A DNA stretch of 8,516 bases from an uncultured Clostridia bacterium (lineage in GTDB: Bacteria; Bacillota; Clostridia; Christensenellales; CAG-917), in the NCBI GenBank assembly GCA_900554085.1, contig USGA01000023.1, positions 1 through 8,516 on the forward strand, read 5' to 3'. A model generated the notes under the pieces. The model saw only the letters and a list, made by a program, of their open reading frames with translations. It ran no database searches and was not told the DNA's origin. Below are positions 1 through 6,902 of the stretch, one piece after another; positions within the stretch are counted from its first letter, which is position 1; every line of letters starts with the position of its first letter. Position numbers and translations under genes: made by a program.

Positions 1-334
1 TCTTCGCGAAAACCGCGCGGTTATGGACAAGATGGTGAAACTGCTCTACGAAAAAGAGACCATTTACGAAGCGGAAATCGACGCTCTGTTCGAGCCCGAA
101 ACCGAGACCGCAACCGCTCTCGAGGGTAAGGTGGAAACCCCCGCTGCGGAAGCGACGGAAGACAAGACGGCCGACGCGCCCGAAGAGAAAACCGCGCCCG
201 AAGCCGCCGTCCCCGCAATCGGAACGGACGCCGAAGTCGGCGCGGAAACCGCTCCCGCCGAAAAGAAAGCGGCCCCCCGCAAAAAGCCCGCTACCCAAAA
301 AGTCGCCGACGACAAAGACACTTCCGAGAATTGA
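1..334 (+). CDS. ftsH: ATP-dependent zinc metalloprotease FtsH, C-terminal fragment
   Basis: This is the 3' end of a gene whose start lies before the window; the reading frame begins at base 2 and ends at TGA 332-334 (110 residues visible). The first 34 or so residues (LRENR, then VMDKMVKLLYEKETI and EIDALF) match the C-terminal helical end of the FtsH peptidase domain, where LxENRxxLdxva..LlekEtl..eEid.lf is typical. FtsH is a membrane-anchored hexameric AAA+ zinc protease that degrades misfolded membrane proteins and selected regulators. The ATPase and HExxH parts are outside the window, so the name rests on this short tail. After EIDALF come about 75 residues of Ala/Glu/Pro/Lys-rich low-complexity sequence, first acidic, then with a basic patch (KKAAPRKKP) near the end. 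This is longer than in many FtsH proteins and probably disordered. It is followed 40 nt later by cysE on the same strand. Confidence 0.8.
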   Translation, partial: LRENRAVMDKMVKLLYEKETIYEAEIDALFEPETETATALEGKVETPAAEATEDKTADAPEEKTAPEAAVPAIGTDAEVGAETAPAEKKAAPRKKPATQKVADDKDTSEN

Positions 335-374
335 CGGCGCACACGCCCGCGGGCGTTGCGTCATAGGGTTGAAT
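335..374 (+). other. ftsH-cysE intergenic palindrome
   Basis: The 40-nt gap holds a perfect 14-nt palindrome, ACGCCCGCGGGCGT, at 343-356. CGCA (338-341) can pair with TGCG (357-360) if C342 bulges, making a longer GC-rich hairpin in RNA. No T-tract follows, so it is not a convincing intrinsic terminator. It ends about 5 nt before the weak AGGG ribosome-binding site (365-368) of cysE, so it could shield that site or stabilise the 3' end of a processed ftsH message; that role is inference. The gap is too short to hold a T-box leader. Confidence 0.4.
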
Positions 375-1124
375 ATGGGAGACAAGAAACAACACATTCC
401 CTCGCGGAAAGAAATCCGCGAGGCAAAGCGCGCGGATTTGCGCGCCGTTATGGAAAAGGACCCCGCCGCCACTTCCGAGTGGGCGGTGCGGTTCACTTAT
501 GCGGGCTACAAAGCCCTTTCCGCCTACCGCAGGGCGCATAATCTCTACCTCAGAGGCTACGTCAATCTCGCCCGTATCGTCGCCGACAGGGCGCGCAAAA
601 CGACGGGCGTCGAAATTCACCCCGCCGCGAAAATCGGCAAGGGCGTTATGATAGACCACGGAAGCGGCGTCGTAATCGGCGAAACCGCGGAGGTCGGCGA
701 CGGCTGCATACTCTATCAGGGCGTCACGCTCGGCGGCACGGGCAAGGATACGGGCAAGCGCCACCCCACTCTCGAAAACGACGTTATGGTGAGCGCGGGC
801 GCAAAAGTGCTCGGGCCGCTCACCGTCGGCGCTCATTCCAAAATCGGAGCGGGCAGCGTCGTCCTCAAGGACGTGCCCCCCTACTCCACCGTCGTGGGCG
901 TGCCCGGACGCGTGGTGAAACAGGACGGCAAGCGCGTTGCGGATATGGACCAGGTGCTTTTGCCCGACCCCATTCTGGAAGAATTCAGACGACTCAACGC
1001 GCGCCTGCAGGAACTCGAACGCGCGACCGGCGTTGCCACGGGCATAGGACTCTCTTCGGAAGACAAGGCGGCGGAGGAAGCCGCCATAGCCGCTTTCGAG
1101 CATACCGACGAAGACAAGGAATGA
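375..1124 (+). CDS. cysE: Serine O-acetyltransferase
   Basis: CysE transfers an acetyl group from acetyl-CoA to L-serine, giving O-acetylserine, the committed step of cysteine synthesis in the cytoplasm. The protein has an N-terminal helical region (about 1-70, with the family pattern MEKDPAA..) and a left-handed beta-helix of hexapeptide repeats (about 75-185). The signature segments are present: IDHGSGVVIGETAEVGD with catalytic Asp94-His95, YQGVTLGGTG, KRHPT with His130, GAKVLGP, KIGAGSVVLKDVP and VVGVPGRVV. The length of 249 residues is normal for bacterial CysE, including a C-terminal tail (about 186-249). I chose ATG 375, with AGGG at 365-368 six nt upstream, over the in-frame TTG 369, which would leave no space for a ribosome-binding site. 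The tail is Ala/Glu-rich and acidic. cysS starts one base after the stop, the arrangement also seen for cysE-cysS in Bacillus subtilis. Confidence 0.95.
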   Translation: MGDKKQHIPSRKEIREAKRADLRAVMEKDPAATSEWAVRFTYAGYKALSAYRRAHNLYLRGYVNLARIVADRARKTTGVEIHPAAKIGKGVMIDHGSGVVIGETAEVGDGCILYQGVTLGGTGKDTGKRHPTLENDVMVSAGAKVLGPLTVGAHSKIGAGSVVLKDVPPYSTVVGVPGRVVKQDGKRVADMDQVLLPDPILEEFRRLNARLQELERATGVATGIGLSSEDKAAEEAAIAAFEHTDEDKE

Positions 1125-1125
1125 T

Positions 1126-2523
1126 ATGAAAATCTACAATTCACTCACCAGACGCAAAGAACAATTCGTTCCCCTCGACGGCAACAACGTCAGAATGTAC
1201 GCTTGCGGCATAACCGTCTCGGGCGACGCTCATATCGGACACGCCTACCAGGCGCTGATTTACGACATCATAAGGAAATATCTCGTCAAGAAAGGTTTTG
1301 CGGTCTCCTATGCCCGCAACTACACCGACGTCGACGACAAGATTATCGCCCGCTCCAACGAGACGGGTATTCCCGCCGACCGCTACGCCGAAATGATGAT
1401 TGAAAAAATCGACGGCGAAATGCGGCAACTGCAGGTAGACGACCCCGATATATGGCTCAAAGCCACCGAAACCATAGACGGAATCGAAAAATTCATCGCC
1501 GCCCTCATCGAAAAAGGGCACGCCTACTCCACCCCCGAGGGCGACGTGTATTTTTCCGTGGACAGTTTCCCCGGATACGGCAAACTCTCGGGCCGCAACC
1601 TCGAAGACGCCCGCGAAAGCGTGCGTATCGAGAACGAGGAAAACAAGCGCAATCCCCTCGATTTCGCGCTGTGGAAATCCGCAAAACCCGGCGAACCGCA
1701 CTGGACCTCCCCGTGGGGCGAAGGACGTCCCGGCTGGCACATAGAATGCTCCGCAATGAACCTCAAGGCGTTCGGCGAACAGATTGACATTCACGGGGGC
1801 GGACGCGACCTCATTTTCCCCCACCACGAAAACGAAATAGCGCAGTCAGAGGCTCTCACCGGCAAGCCCTTTGCCAAATACTGGATTCACAACGGGCTGA
1901 TAAAGGTCAACGGTCAGAAGATGAGCAAGTCGCTGGGCAACAGTCTGCTGCTCGCCGACCTTCTCGCCAAGTACTCTCCCGAAGTAATAAAATTCGCCCT
2001 GTTGCAGACGAATTACCGCGGGGACATCAACATCACGGATTCTCTCTTCCCCGACGCCGAAAAACATCTTGTGTCTTTCTACAAAGTGCTCCGCGACGCC
2101 GAAGCCGCCGGCGTGAAATGCGACGGTGCCGACCCCGCAATCGACGCGGCGTTCGACGCGGCAATGGACGACGATTTCAACACCGCCAAGGCCCTCGCGG
2201 ACCTTTTCGCTCTGTTCAGGGAAGCGGGCGCGGCGCTGCGCTCGGGCGACAAAAAACGTGCCGACGATATTCTCGGCCAGGTGAAAAAGACCTATTCCCT
2301 GCTGGGGTTGTTCCGCACTTCGCCCGCGGAATTTCTGGCCCGCGCCGAGGACGGGAAATCCTCCGATATTCCCGCGGAAATCCGCACCCTCGCCGACAAA
2401 CGCGCCGAAGCCAAGAAAGCGAAAGACTGGGCGGAAGCCGACAGGCTGCGCGCCGAAATCACCGCCGCAGGCTACTCCGTCAAGGACGGGAAAGACGGCT
2501 ACACGCTGGAAAAGATTTCCTGA
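1126..2523 (+). CDS. cysS: Cysteine--tRNA ligase (cysteinyl-tRNA synthetase)
   Basis: This class I aminoacyl-tRNA synthetase activates cysteine with ATP and charges tRNA-Cys. At 465 residues it has the normal family length. Visible landmarks are the HIGH motif (His36-Ile-Gly-His39, the canonical form), the KMSKS motif at 265-269, and the four zinc ligands expected from the E. coli enzyme: Cys27 in YACGIT, Cys208 in HIECSAM, and His233 and Glu237 in FPHHENE. This zinc site gives discrimination for cysteine. The C-terminal helical domain (about 330-465) ends with the usual small domain carrying KDWAEADRLRAEI. ATG 1126 is preceded by AAGGA (1116-1120) with 5-nt spacing, inside the end of cysE. 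The genes are one base apart (TGA-T-ATG), so translational coupling is likely. All catalytic motifs are intact. A strong hairpin terminator follows. Confidence 0.98.
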   Translation: MKIYNSLTRRKEQFVPLDGNNVRMYACGITVSGDAHIGHAYQALIYDIIRKYLVKKGFAVSYARNYTDVDDKIIARSNETGIPADRYAEMMIEKIDGEMRQLQVDDPDIWLKATETIDGIEKFIAALIEKGHAYSTPEGDVYFSVDSFPGYGKLSGRNLEDARESVRIENEENKRNPLDFALWKSAKPGEPHWTSPWGEGRPGWHIECSAMNLKAFGEQIDIHGGGRDLIFPHHENEIAQSEALTGKPFAKYWIHNGLIKVNGQKMSKSLGNSLLLADLLAKYSPEVIKFALLQTNYRGDINITDSLFPDAEKHLVSFYKVLRDAEAAGVKCDGADPAIDAAFDAAMDDDFNTAKALADLFALFREAGAALRSGDKKRADDILGQVKKTYSLLGLFRTSPAEFLARAEDGKSSDIPAEIRTLADKRAEAKKAKDWAEADRLRAEITAAGYSVKDGKDGYTLEKIS

Positions 2524-2550
2524 CAAAGCGAACAAAATTACGTTTATCGC

Positions 2551-2587
2551 ACAAAATCCGCCTTTAATCGGCGGATTTTGTCGTTTA
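2551..2587 (+). terminator. Intrinsic terminator after cysS
   Basis: A perfect 12-bp stem is formed by ACAAAATCCGCC (2551-2562) and GGCGGATTTTGT (2570-2581) with a 7-nt loop. The right arm carries the T-run (TTTT) and is followed by CGTTT. It starts 28 nt after the cysS stop and closes the ftsH-cysE-cysS transcription unit. Confidence 0.8.
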
Positions 2588-2671
2588 ATCCGTCGTTTTG
2601 TCGCATTTCGCCTTGTGCGTTCCGACGTGTGTCGGCGGGCTTTTATATTGCACCTTTTTTGCGCGTGTCCG

Positions 2672-2700
2672 TTGCACGCGGGCGAGGCGTATGGTATATT
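2672..2700 (+). promoter_or_regulatory. Predicted sigma-70/sigma-A promoter of the cvpA-like operon
   Basis: TTGCAC (2672-2677) and TATATT (2695-2700) are separated by exactly 17 nt. This lies 47 nt upstream of the next start codon, in a gap with no gene. The -10 sits inside an inverted repeat, GGTATA-T-TATACC (2693-2705), which could be an operator overlapping the promoter or may simply be AT-rich by chance. Another TTGCAC occurs at 2648-2653, and a small hairpin (CCGAC/GTCGG, 2622-2635) lies further upstream. The rest of the 2588-2671 stretch shows nothing else I can support. Confidence 0.65.
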
Positions 2701-2732
2701 ATACCTTGGAAGAGTGATAGAATTACTTGTAT

Positions 2733-2737
2733 AAGGA
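2733..2737 (+). promoter_or_regulatory. Ribosome-binding site of the cvpA-like gene
   Basis: AAGGA lies 9 nt before ATG 2747 and supports that start. No other in-frame start with a comparable site is nearby. Confidence 0.7.
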
Positions 2738-2746
2738 CGGTAAATA

Positions 2747-3493
2747 ATGTTCTCGGGCTTGGTTAGTGCGTCTTACTGGTACGTCGATGTGGCGATTGCG
2801 GTATTCCTTGCGCTTTTCCTCATCGGCGGAATCATCAAAGGCTTTGCCAAATCCACCAAAGGCTTTTTCGCCTTTGTTGTCATCGTGTGCGCTTCCGCTC
2901 TGCTTATGGGCGTAACCCAGGAATCCGCAATGGAATCCTCCATCGGCACGGGCATCGAAGATAAAATTTCCTCTGCGGCGGGCGATTGGGGCGTGGCTTT
3001 CAACAGTCCCGTTCAACGCGACGCCGACGGCAACATTTACGTACTGGTCAACGACTCCCCCGTCCTGCTCGACGCTCAGGAATTCGGCTTCAAAGGCACT
3101 ATGGCGAAATTCTACGCCGAACGCTTCGACGTCGCCGACGGCGACACGGTTGCGGGGTCTGCCGTGCGCAGCCTCACGGGCGTGTGTGTGTCGGCGGTTA
3201 TGTTCCTCATTTTCGTTGCGGCGTTTCTCGTGCTCTTCCTCGTGCTGAGGATTGTCCTCAGACCCGTTTCCAACTCCGATTCCACGGCTGTCAAGGCGGT
3301 GGACAAAACGCTCGGCGCAATCCTGCGCCTGTTCATAGGTCTAGTCATACTCTGGGCAATTATCGCCATCGTCGCCGCCATAGGCGAGAAAGCGGGCGTG
3401 GTGGACGAATATATACACGGCTCGGCCATAGGAGGTTTCTTCTATGAGAACAACCCGCTCACGACCGTGTTCAAAATGATTTTCGGAGGTTGA
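2747..3493 (+). CDS. CvpA-family membrane protein
   Basis: The product is a 248-residue integral membrane protein with four predicted helices: about 13-30, 40-55, 146-167 and 192-212. Family landmarks of CvpA (colicin V production protein) are the N-terminal Asp followed by a helix and a basic GIIKGFAKS turn (D14, 27-36), the segment VDKTLGAILRLFIGLVI (185-201), which corresponds to the conserved lDr.lGa..G...G.vi of CvpA, and NPLT close to the C-terminus. The biochemical role of CvpA proteins is not settled; they are linked to envelope function and, in E. coli, to colicin V export. The loop between helices 2 and 3 is about 85-90 residues, whereas E. coli CvpA (162 residues) has only short loops. 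The loop is polar and includes an acidic DADGN segment, so it is probably an extra folded domain outside the membrane. The next gene begins one base after the stop, so the two products are likely made together. Confidence 0.75.
   Translation: MFSGLVSASYWYVDVAIAVFLALFLIGGIIKGFAKSTKGFFAFVVIVCASALLMGVTQESAMESSIGTGIEDKISSAAGDWGVAFNSPVQRDADGNIYVLVNDSPVLLDAQEFGFKGTMAKFYAERFDVADGDTVAGSAVRSLTGVCVSAVMFLIFVAAFLVLFLVLRIVLRPVSNSDSTAVKAVDKTLGAILRLFIGLVILWAIIAIVAAIGEKAGVVDEYIHGSAIGGFFYENNPLTTVFKMIFGG
3485..3489 (+). promoter_or_regulatory. Ribosome-binding site of the 1095-residue gene
   Basis: GGAGG lies 5 nt before ATG 3495, inside the last codons of the cvpA-like gene. It fixes the start of the large gene and suggests translational coupling across the TGA-T-ATG junction. 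Confidence 0.85.
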
Positions 3494-3494
3494 T

Positions 3495-6400
3495 ATGAAA
3501 GCCGTCAGTTTCATCGTCGGGATACTCGTCGGTATGGTACTGCTCGTCGTCGCCGTCGGCGGCGCGGTGCTGGTCACGGCGTCGGTTGTCACCGTGGGCC
3601 AAATCGAAAATTCCGTGGGCTCGGACGTCATAGACGACAACAGCGACGTGAACAACAAGACTTTGCTTGACCTCGCCACCGACCTCATCAAGGATTTCGG
3701 AGACCCGTCGTCTCTCACAATAAACCTGTTCCGCGAAAAATACGGGCTCAAAATCCCCGCGGAAATCAGCGGAATAGACATTTCCGTACTTTTCGACTAC
3801 CCCATTTCCGAAGTGGCAAATCACCTCGGCGACGTCGTCAACAATATGACGCTCCGCGACGTGGGCGAATTCCTGGAAATGGATTTCTCGTCCTACGGTC
3901 TCAAAGTTCTTGACGACAACCTCGACAATCCCGTCAACATTGCTCTAGACAACGTTCTGAAATCCATAGATTCGTCGGCGATGACGCTTTACACTCTCGA
4001 AAGGGATTTCGGAATCACGCTCGGGGAAAACCGTCTGTTCGACGAATTGTACTACACTCCTATGAGCGAATTCGGCGGGGTGCTGGACTATCTGCCCGTC
4101 GGCACTCTCACGGGCGCCGACAGCGACCTTTTCCTGCCGGTCGGCGAGAACACCGTGTTCGTTTCCGTAGACCGCTACGAGGAAGTGGAAACGGGGGAAA
4201 TCTCACTTGTAAAGGACGGCGCCGAGACTTATGTCGCGGGGGCGGACGAAAACGGCCTTATCCGCCGCGAACTCAGGTTCACCCTCAACTCGGACGGCGT
4301 GTATACGGTCGACAATTCCTGCTACGACGCGGATTACGACGGAACGGGCACCTACTACCGTCACGTCACGTCCGAGGCATACGACGGCACACAGGACGGA
4401 GAACTGTTTGTCAAAGCCTATCTCAACAACGTAAGCCTGAACGGCACGGGGTGGAGTCTCGTTTACGACAGCCTGTTCCCGCTCAACGCTCTCTATACCG
4501 ACGATACTCTCAGCGCAACGGTTGCCGATTCGGTGAGCGGCGGCACGGTGCGCATCGACGGCACGCTCTGGCTCAACTCTGCCGCTGAGGGCGAAACCGC
4601 CGTCGCGGAAGCAGTCGCGGTATTCGGGTTGCCCGAGGGCACCGCGGTCGACGCCAACACCCGTCTCGAAGAAAAGAAAGACGACGTGACCTACACCGCC
4701 GAACACGTGCGGGTGCACGTCGGCACTTCGGACCAGGCGATTCAGATAATCGCCGGAGTGGGTGTAAACGGACTCAACAACGTCACCGACAAAATCACTT
4801 CTCTCAAACTCGGAGAAGTGCTGGACATAACCGACGACAGCGCCAAAATACTCCGCACCCTCAAGGACACCACAATCAACAAACTCAGCGACGCCCTCGA
4901 TACCATAGTGCTCTCCGACGCCACGGATATTATTCTCGACGAATACACACCCGCAGCAGACGGCGCGTACGTCTACGTCGACGGTTATTACACACTCTAC
5001 AATCCTTCCAGACACGAGGGAATGCAGCGTTACGACAAAACCGCCGTCGACGGCTCGGCTTCCGCGGCGCTGCAACGTCTTGCAAACGTCGCCATTCCCG
5101 ACATATCGGCAGCGTTCTCGAAAATGGTGCTTGCCGACGCTCTTGCCGTCTCTCCCGACACTTACGCCGAAGTTGCCGCTCCCGTCGAGGGGCACACCTA
5201 CTACGTGTTCAACGCGACGTACGGCTATCCCGAGCGCATCACCTACTCCGCCTCCGAGCACGCCGGCCTCGCCGTCTTCGAGCGCACGTCAGAGGGCGAC
5301 AGCAACACCGTGCTCAAGCAACTTGCATATGTCGCCATCGACGACGTCTCCGCCGCAATGGACGGAATAATCGGCAGCACTCTGCTCTCCGATATAATCG
5401 ACGTGTTCCGTTACACCAAGGTGAAGGATTACACGAGCGGCGAGGCGGGTTGGCTTATCGGTTACAATCCCTACTTTACCGAAGGGAGCGGCGACGACGT
5501 AACGCGTTACGCATACGTATACAACGGCGACGGCAATTATTACAAGACGGACTTCTTCTACTTCGCGGTGGACGAGACCGCAAACGCAGGCTGGCTGAAA
5601 GAGGACGGCGCACCACGTACTTATTCCTATGCGCAGATTTCGGATATGGGCGAATTCGCAACCGCGCTTTCCGCTCAGAACGTTTATGTGAAGGAAGCGG
5701 ACGGGACTTTCCGTTCAAACCCCGCACTGGTGTCGTACTATGCGGCAAAATACCGTGATTCCCTGCTCGACAACTGCACGCTGTATAAACGCGTCGAGGG
5801 CGTCGGGGAAGGACAGTCAACCGCCTCCGTTTACTTCAACGGCGGCACCGACGGCGGGCTGTACGTCAAGTATTTCAACAAGTACTACCGCTACAATCCC
5901 GAGAATCCCGCACATTGGGGCGAACCGCTCTACTTCAAGTTCACGGGCGGGTATTATCCCGCCTCCGCAGACACGGCGACCGAGACGAAATACTATTACG
6001 ATTTCTCCTCGGGCACATTCATTGAACAACCCGATTCCGACACCGCTTCCGACACCACTTCGGCGGTTGCCTTTGCCGTAAAAATGCCCGACAGCAAAGA
6101 CGGCTATTATTACACGGAGATATCCTCTCCGCTCGCCGACGGCGACGACGCTTTCACCGACGGCACCCCCGTTTATTCCAAACGCGAATGCGAGACGGTC
6201 TATAAGGAATACACCGCGGGCACGACGGACGATTATCAGAAAGACCCGTCGAACAGATTCGTGGAAATCGACGGGGAATTCGTGCCGTACGACGAGAGCG
6301 CACACGCGGGAATGACGGTGTATGTGCGCTACATCGCGTACATCGGCAACGACGCGGCAAACGACGGCGGATACGGCAACCTCGCCGCCCTGTCGTCAAT

Positions 6401-6782
6401 AAAAGTCGAGATTGTCACCGAAAAGAGTTCGGCGGTCCTGCTTGCAATCGCCGAACGCGGCCTTACGCTCAACACTCTCGACGAAAACATCAAATCCTTC
6501 ACAATAGAAGAACTGATGGATATCGAGGAAGGCTCGATTTTCGACGACCCCGACATAAGGTCCGCAACGGTAGACACGCTCGCCACGGCAATCACGTCCA
6601 AATTCTCGACGATGTCGATAAGCGAACTTATACGTTGGGCAAACGTCCGCGGCGTCGACGAACAGGTGCTGTTCATTCTCGAAGATGTCAAAATCGCCGA
6701 CTTCTTCACCTCGCTCGAATACAACAACGGCACCATTACCGTCAATATGGAGAAACTGCTCGGCGTGACCACCACTCCCTGA
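3495..6782 (+). CDS. Large membrane-anchored repeat protein of unknown function
   Basis: I do not recognise a family with a known function. The 1095-residue product starts with MK and one long hydrophobic segment (about 5-31, rich in Val, Gly and Leu). This looks like a signal anchor or uncleaved signal peptide, leaving the remaining roughly 1060 residues outside the cytoplasm. I see no LPxTG motif, lipobox or C-terminal membrane helix. The outer part is rich in Tyr, Asp, Thr and Gly with very few Cys. At least three tandem units occur at 452-524, 525-605 and from 606. Each opens with a helical motif, L-x2-L-x4-I-x2-(L/I/V)-S-x-A, and the first two continue into a Tyr-rich segment ending in YxxSxHxG(M/L). 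A degenerate copy of the helical motif appears at 982-1010. MTLRDVGEFLEM (118-129) and LKLGEVLDI (437-445) are shorter related-looking segments. No catalytic motif is visible. The operon with a CvpA-like protein suggests an envelope role (inference). Confidence 0.8.
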   Translation: MKAVSFIVGILVGMVLLVVAVGGAVLVTASVVTVGQIENSVGSDVIDDNSDVNNKTLLDLATDLIKDFGDPSSLTINLFREKYGLKIPAEISGIDISVLFDYPISEVANHLGDVVNNMTLRDVGEFLEMDFSSYGLKVLDDNLDNPVNIALDNVLKSIDSSAMTLYTLERDFGITLGENRLFDELYYTPMSEFGGVLDYLPVGTLTGADSDLFLPVGENTVFVSVDRYEEVETGEISLVKDGAETYVAGADENGLIRRELRFTLNSDGVYTVDNSCYDADYDGTGTYYRHVTSEAYDGTQDGELFVKAYLNNVSLNGTGWSLVYDSLFPLNALYTDDTLSATVADSVSGGTVRIDGTLWLNSAAEGETAVAEAVAVFGLPEGTAVDANTRLEEKKDDVTYTAEHVRVHVGTSDQAIQIIAGVGVNGLNNVTDKITSLKLGEVLDITDDSAKILRTLKDTTINKLSDALDTIVLSDATDIILDEYTPAADGAYVYVDGYYTLYNPSRHEGMQRYDKTAVDGSASAALQRLANVAIPDISAAFSKMVLADALAVSPDTYAEVAAPVEGHTYYVFNATYGYPERITYSASEHAGLAVFERTSEGDSNTVLKQLAYVAIDDVSAAMDGIIGSTLLSDIIDVFRYTKVKDYTSGEAGWLIGYNPYFTEGSGDDVTRYAYVYNGDGNYYKTDFFYFAVDETANAGWLKEDGAPRTYSYAQISDMGEFATALSAQNVYVKEADGTFRSNPALVSYYAAKYRDSLLDNCTLYKRVEGVGEGQSTASVYFNGGTDGGLYVKYFNKYYRYNPENPAHWGEPLYFKFTGGYYPASADTATETKYYYDFSSGTFIEQPDSDTASDTTSAVAFAVKMPDSKDGYYYTEISSPLADGDDAFTDGTPVYSKRECETVYKEYTAGTTDDYQKDPSNRFVEIDGEFVPYDESAHAGMTVYVRYIAYIGNDAANDGGYGNLAALSSIKVEIVTEKSSAVLLAIAERGLTLNTLDENIKSFTIEELMDIEEGSIFDDPDIRSATVDTLATAITSKFSTMSISELIRWANVRGVDEQVLFILEDVKIADFFTSLEYNNGTITVNMEKLLGVTTTP
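4848..5405 (+). repeat. Tandem protein-level repeats in the large surface protein
   Basis: The three units begin at residues 452, 525 and 606, giving spacings of 73 and 81 residues. Aligned by eye, the unit openings are ILRTLKDTTINKLSDALD, ALQRLANVAIPDISAAFS and VLKQLAYVAIDDVSAAMD. They share hydrophobic positions and the (L/I/V)SxA step. Units 1 and 2 then carry a Tyr-rich stretch with an HxG motif (YNPSRHEGM at 502-510, YSASEHAGL at 584-592). A similar YDESAHAGM lies at 932-940. The nucleotide sequences have diverged, so this is old duplication rather than recent slippage. Confidence 0.65.
6438..6524 (+). repeat. Degenerate fourth copy of the helical repeat motif
   Basis: Residues 982-1010 of the large protein read LLAIAERGLTLNTLDENI and end in ELMDI. 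They align by eye with the first unit opening (ILRTLKDTTINKLSDALD to DATDI) with one extra residue. The similarity is weaker than among the three central units, so this copy is tentative. Confidence 0.4.
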
Positions 6783-6820
6783 CAAAGGGTTTTCCAAAAA
6801 ACAAACTGCGTTTATTATGC

Positions 6821-6849
6821 AAAAACCGACCGTTTATGCGGTCGGTTTT
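6821..6849. terminator. Bidirectional-type intrinsic terminator between convergent genes
   Basis: AAAACCGACCG (6822-6832) and CGGTCGGTTTT (6839-6849) form a perfect 11-bp stem with a 6-nt loop. The left side is preceded by one more A, so the minus-strand RNA has a run of five U after the stem and the plus-strand RNA has four. It sits 39 nt after the large gene's stop and 53 nt beyond the stop of the convergent minus-strand gene, so it can serve both. Confidence 0.8.
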
Positions 6850-6902
6850 CATTTGTAAAGCCTGGTTTTGTCGTTTCCGGCGATTCTCGCCCGTCGACTG
6901 CG

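Noticed and set aside
291..1827. Long minus-strand open frames opposite cysE and cysS
   Set aside because: They lie opposite well-identified enzymes, have no family-like motifs and are explained by codon bias.
2693..2726. A divergent promoter on the minus strand using TATAAT within the palindrome
   Set aside because: The TATAAT is there, but there is no -35-like sequence at 16-19 nt and no minus-strand gene to drive.
4203..5261. A 352-codon open frame on the minus strand inside the large gene
   Set aside because: It is antisense to a frame with a clear ribosome-binding site, signal anchor and repeats. Its translation is Val/Gly/Arg-rich with no recognisable domain, as expected from the shadow of a GC-biased gene.
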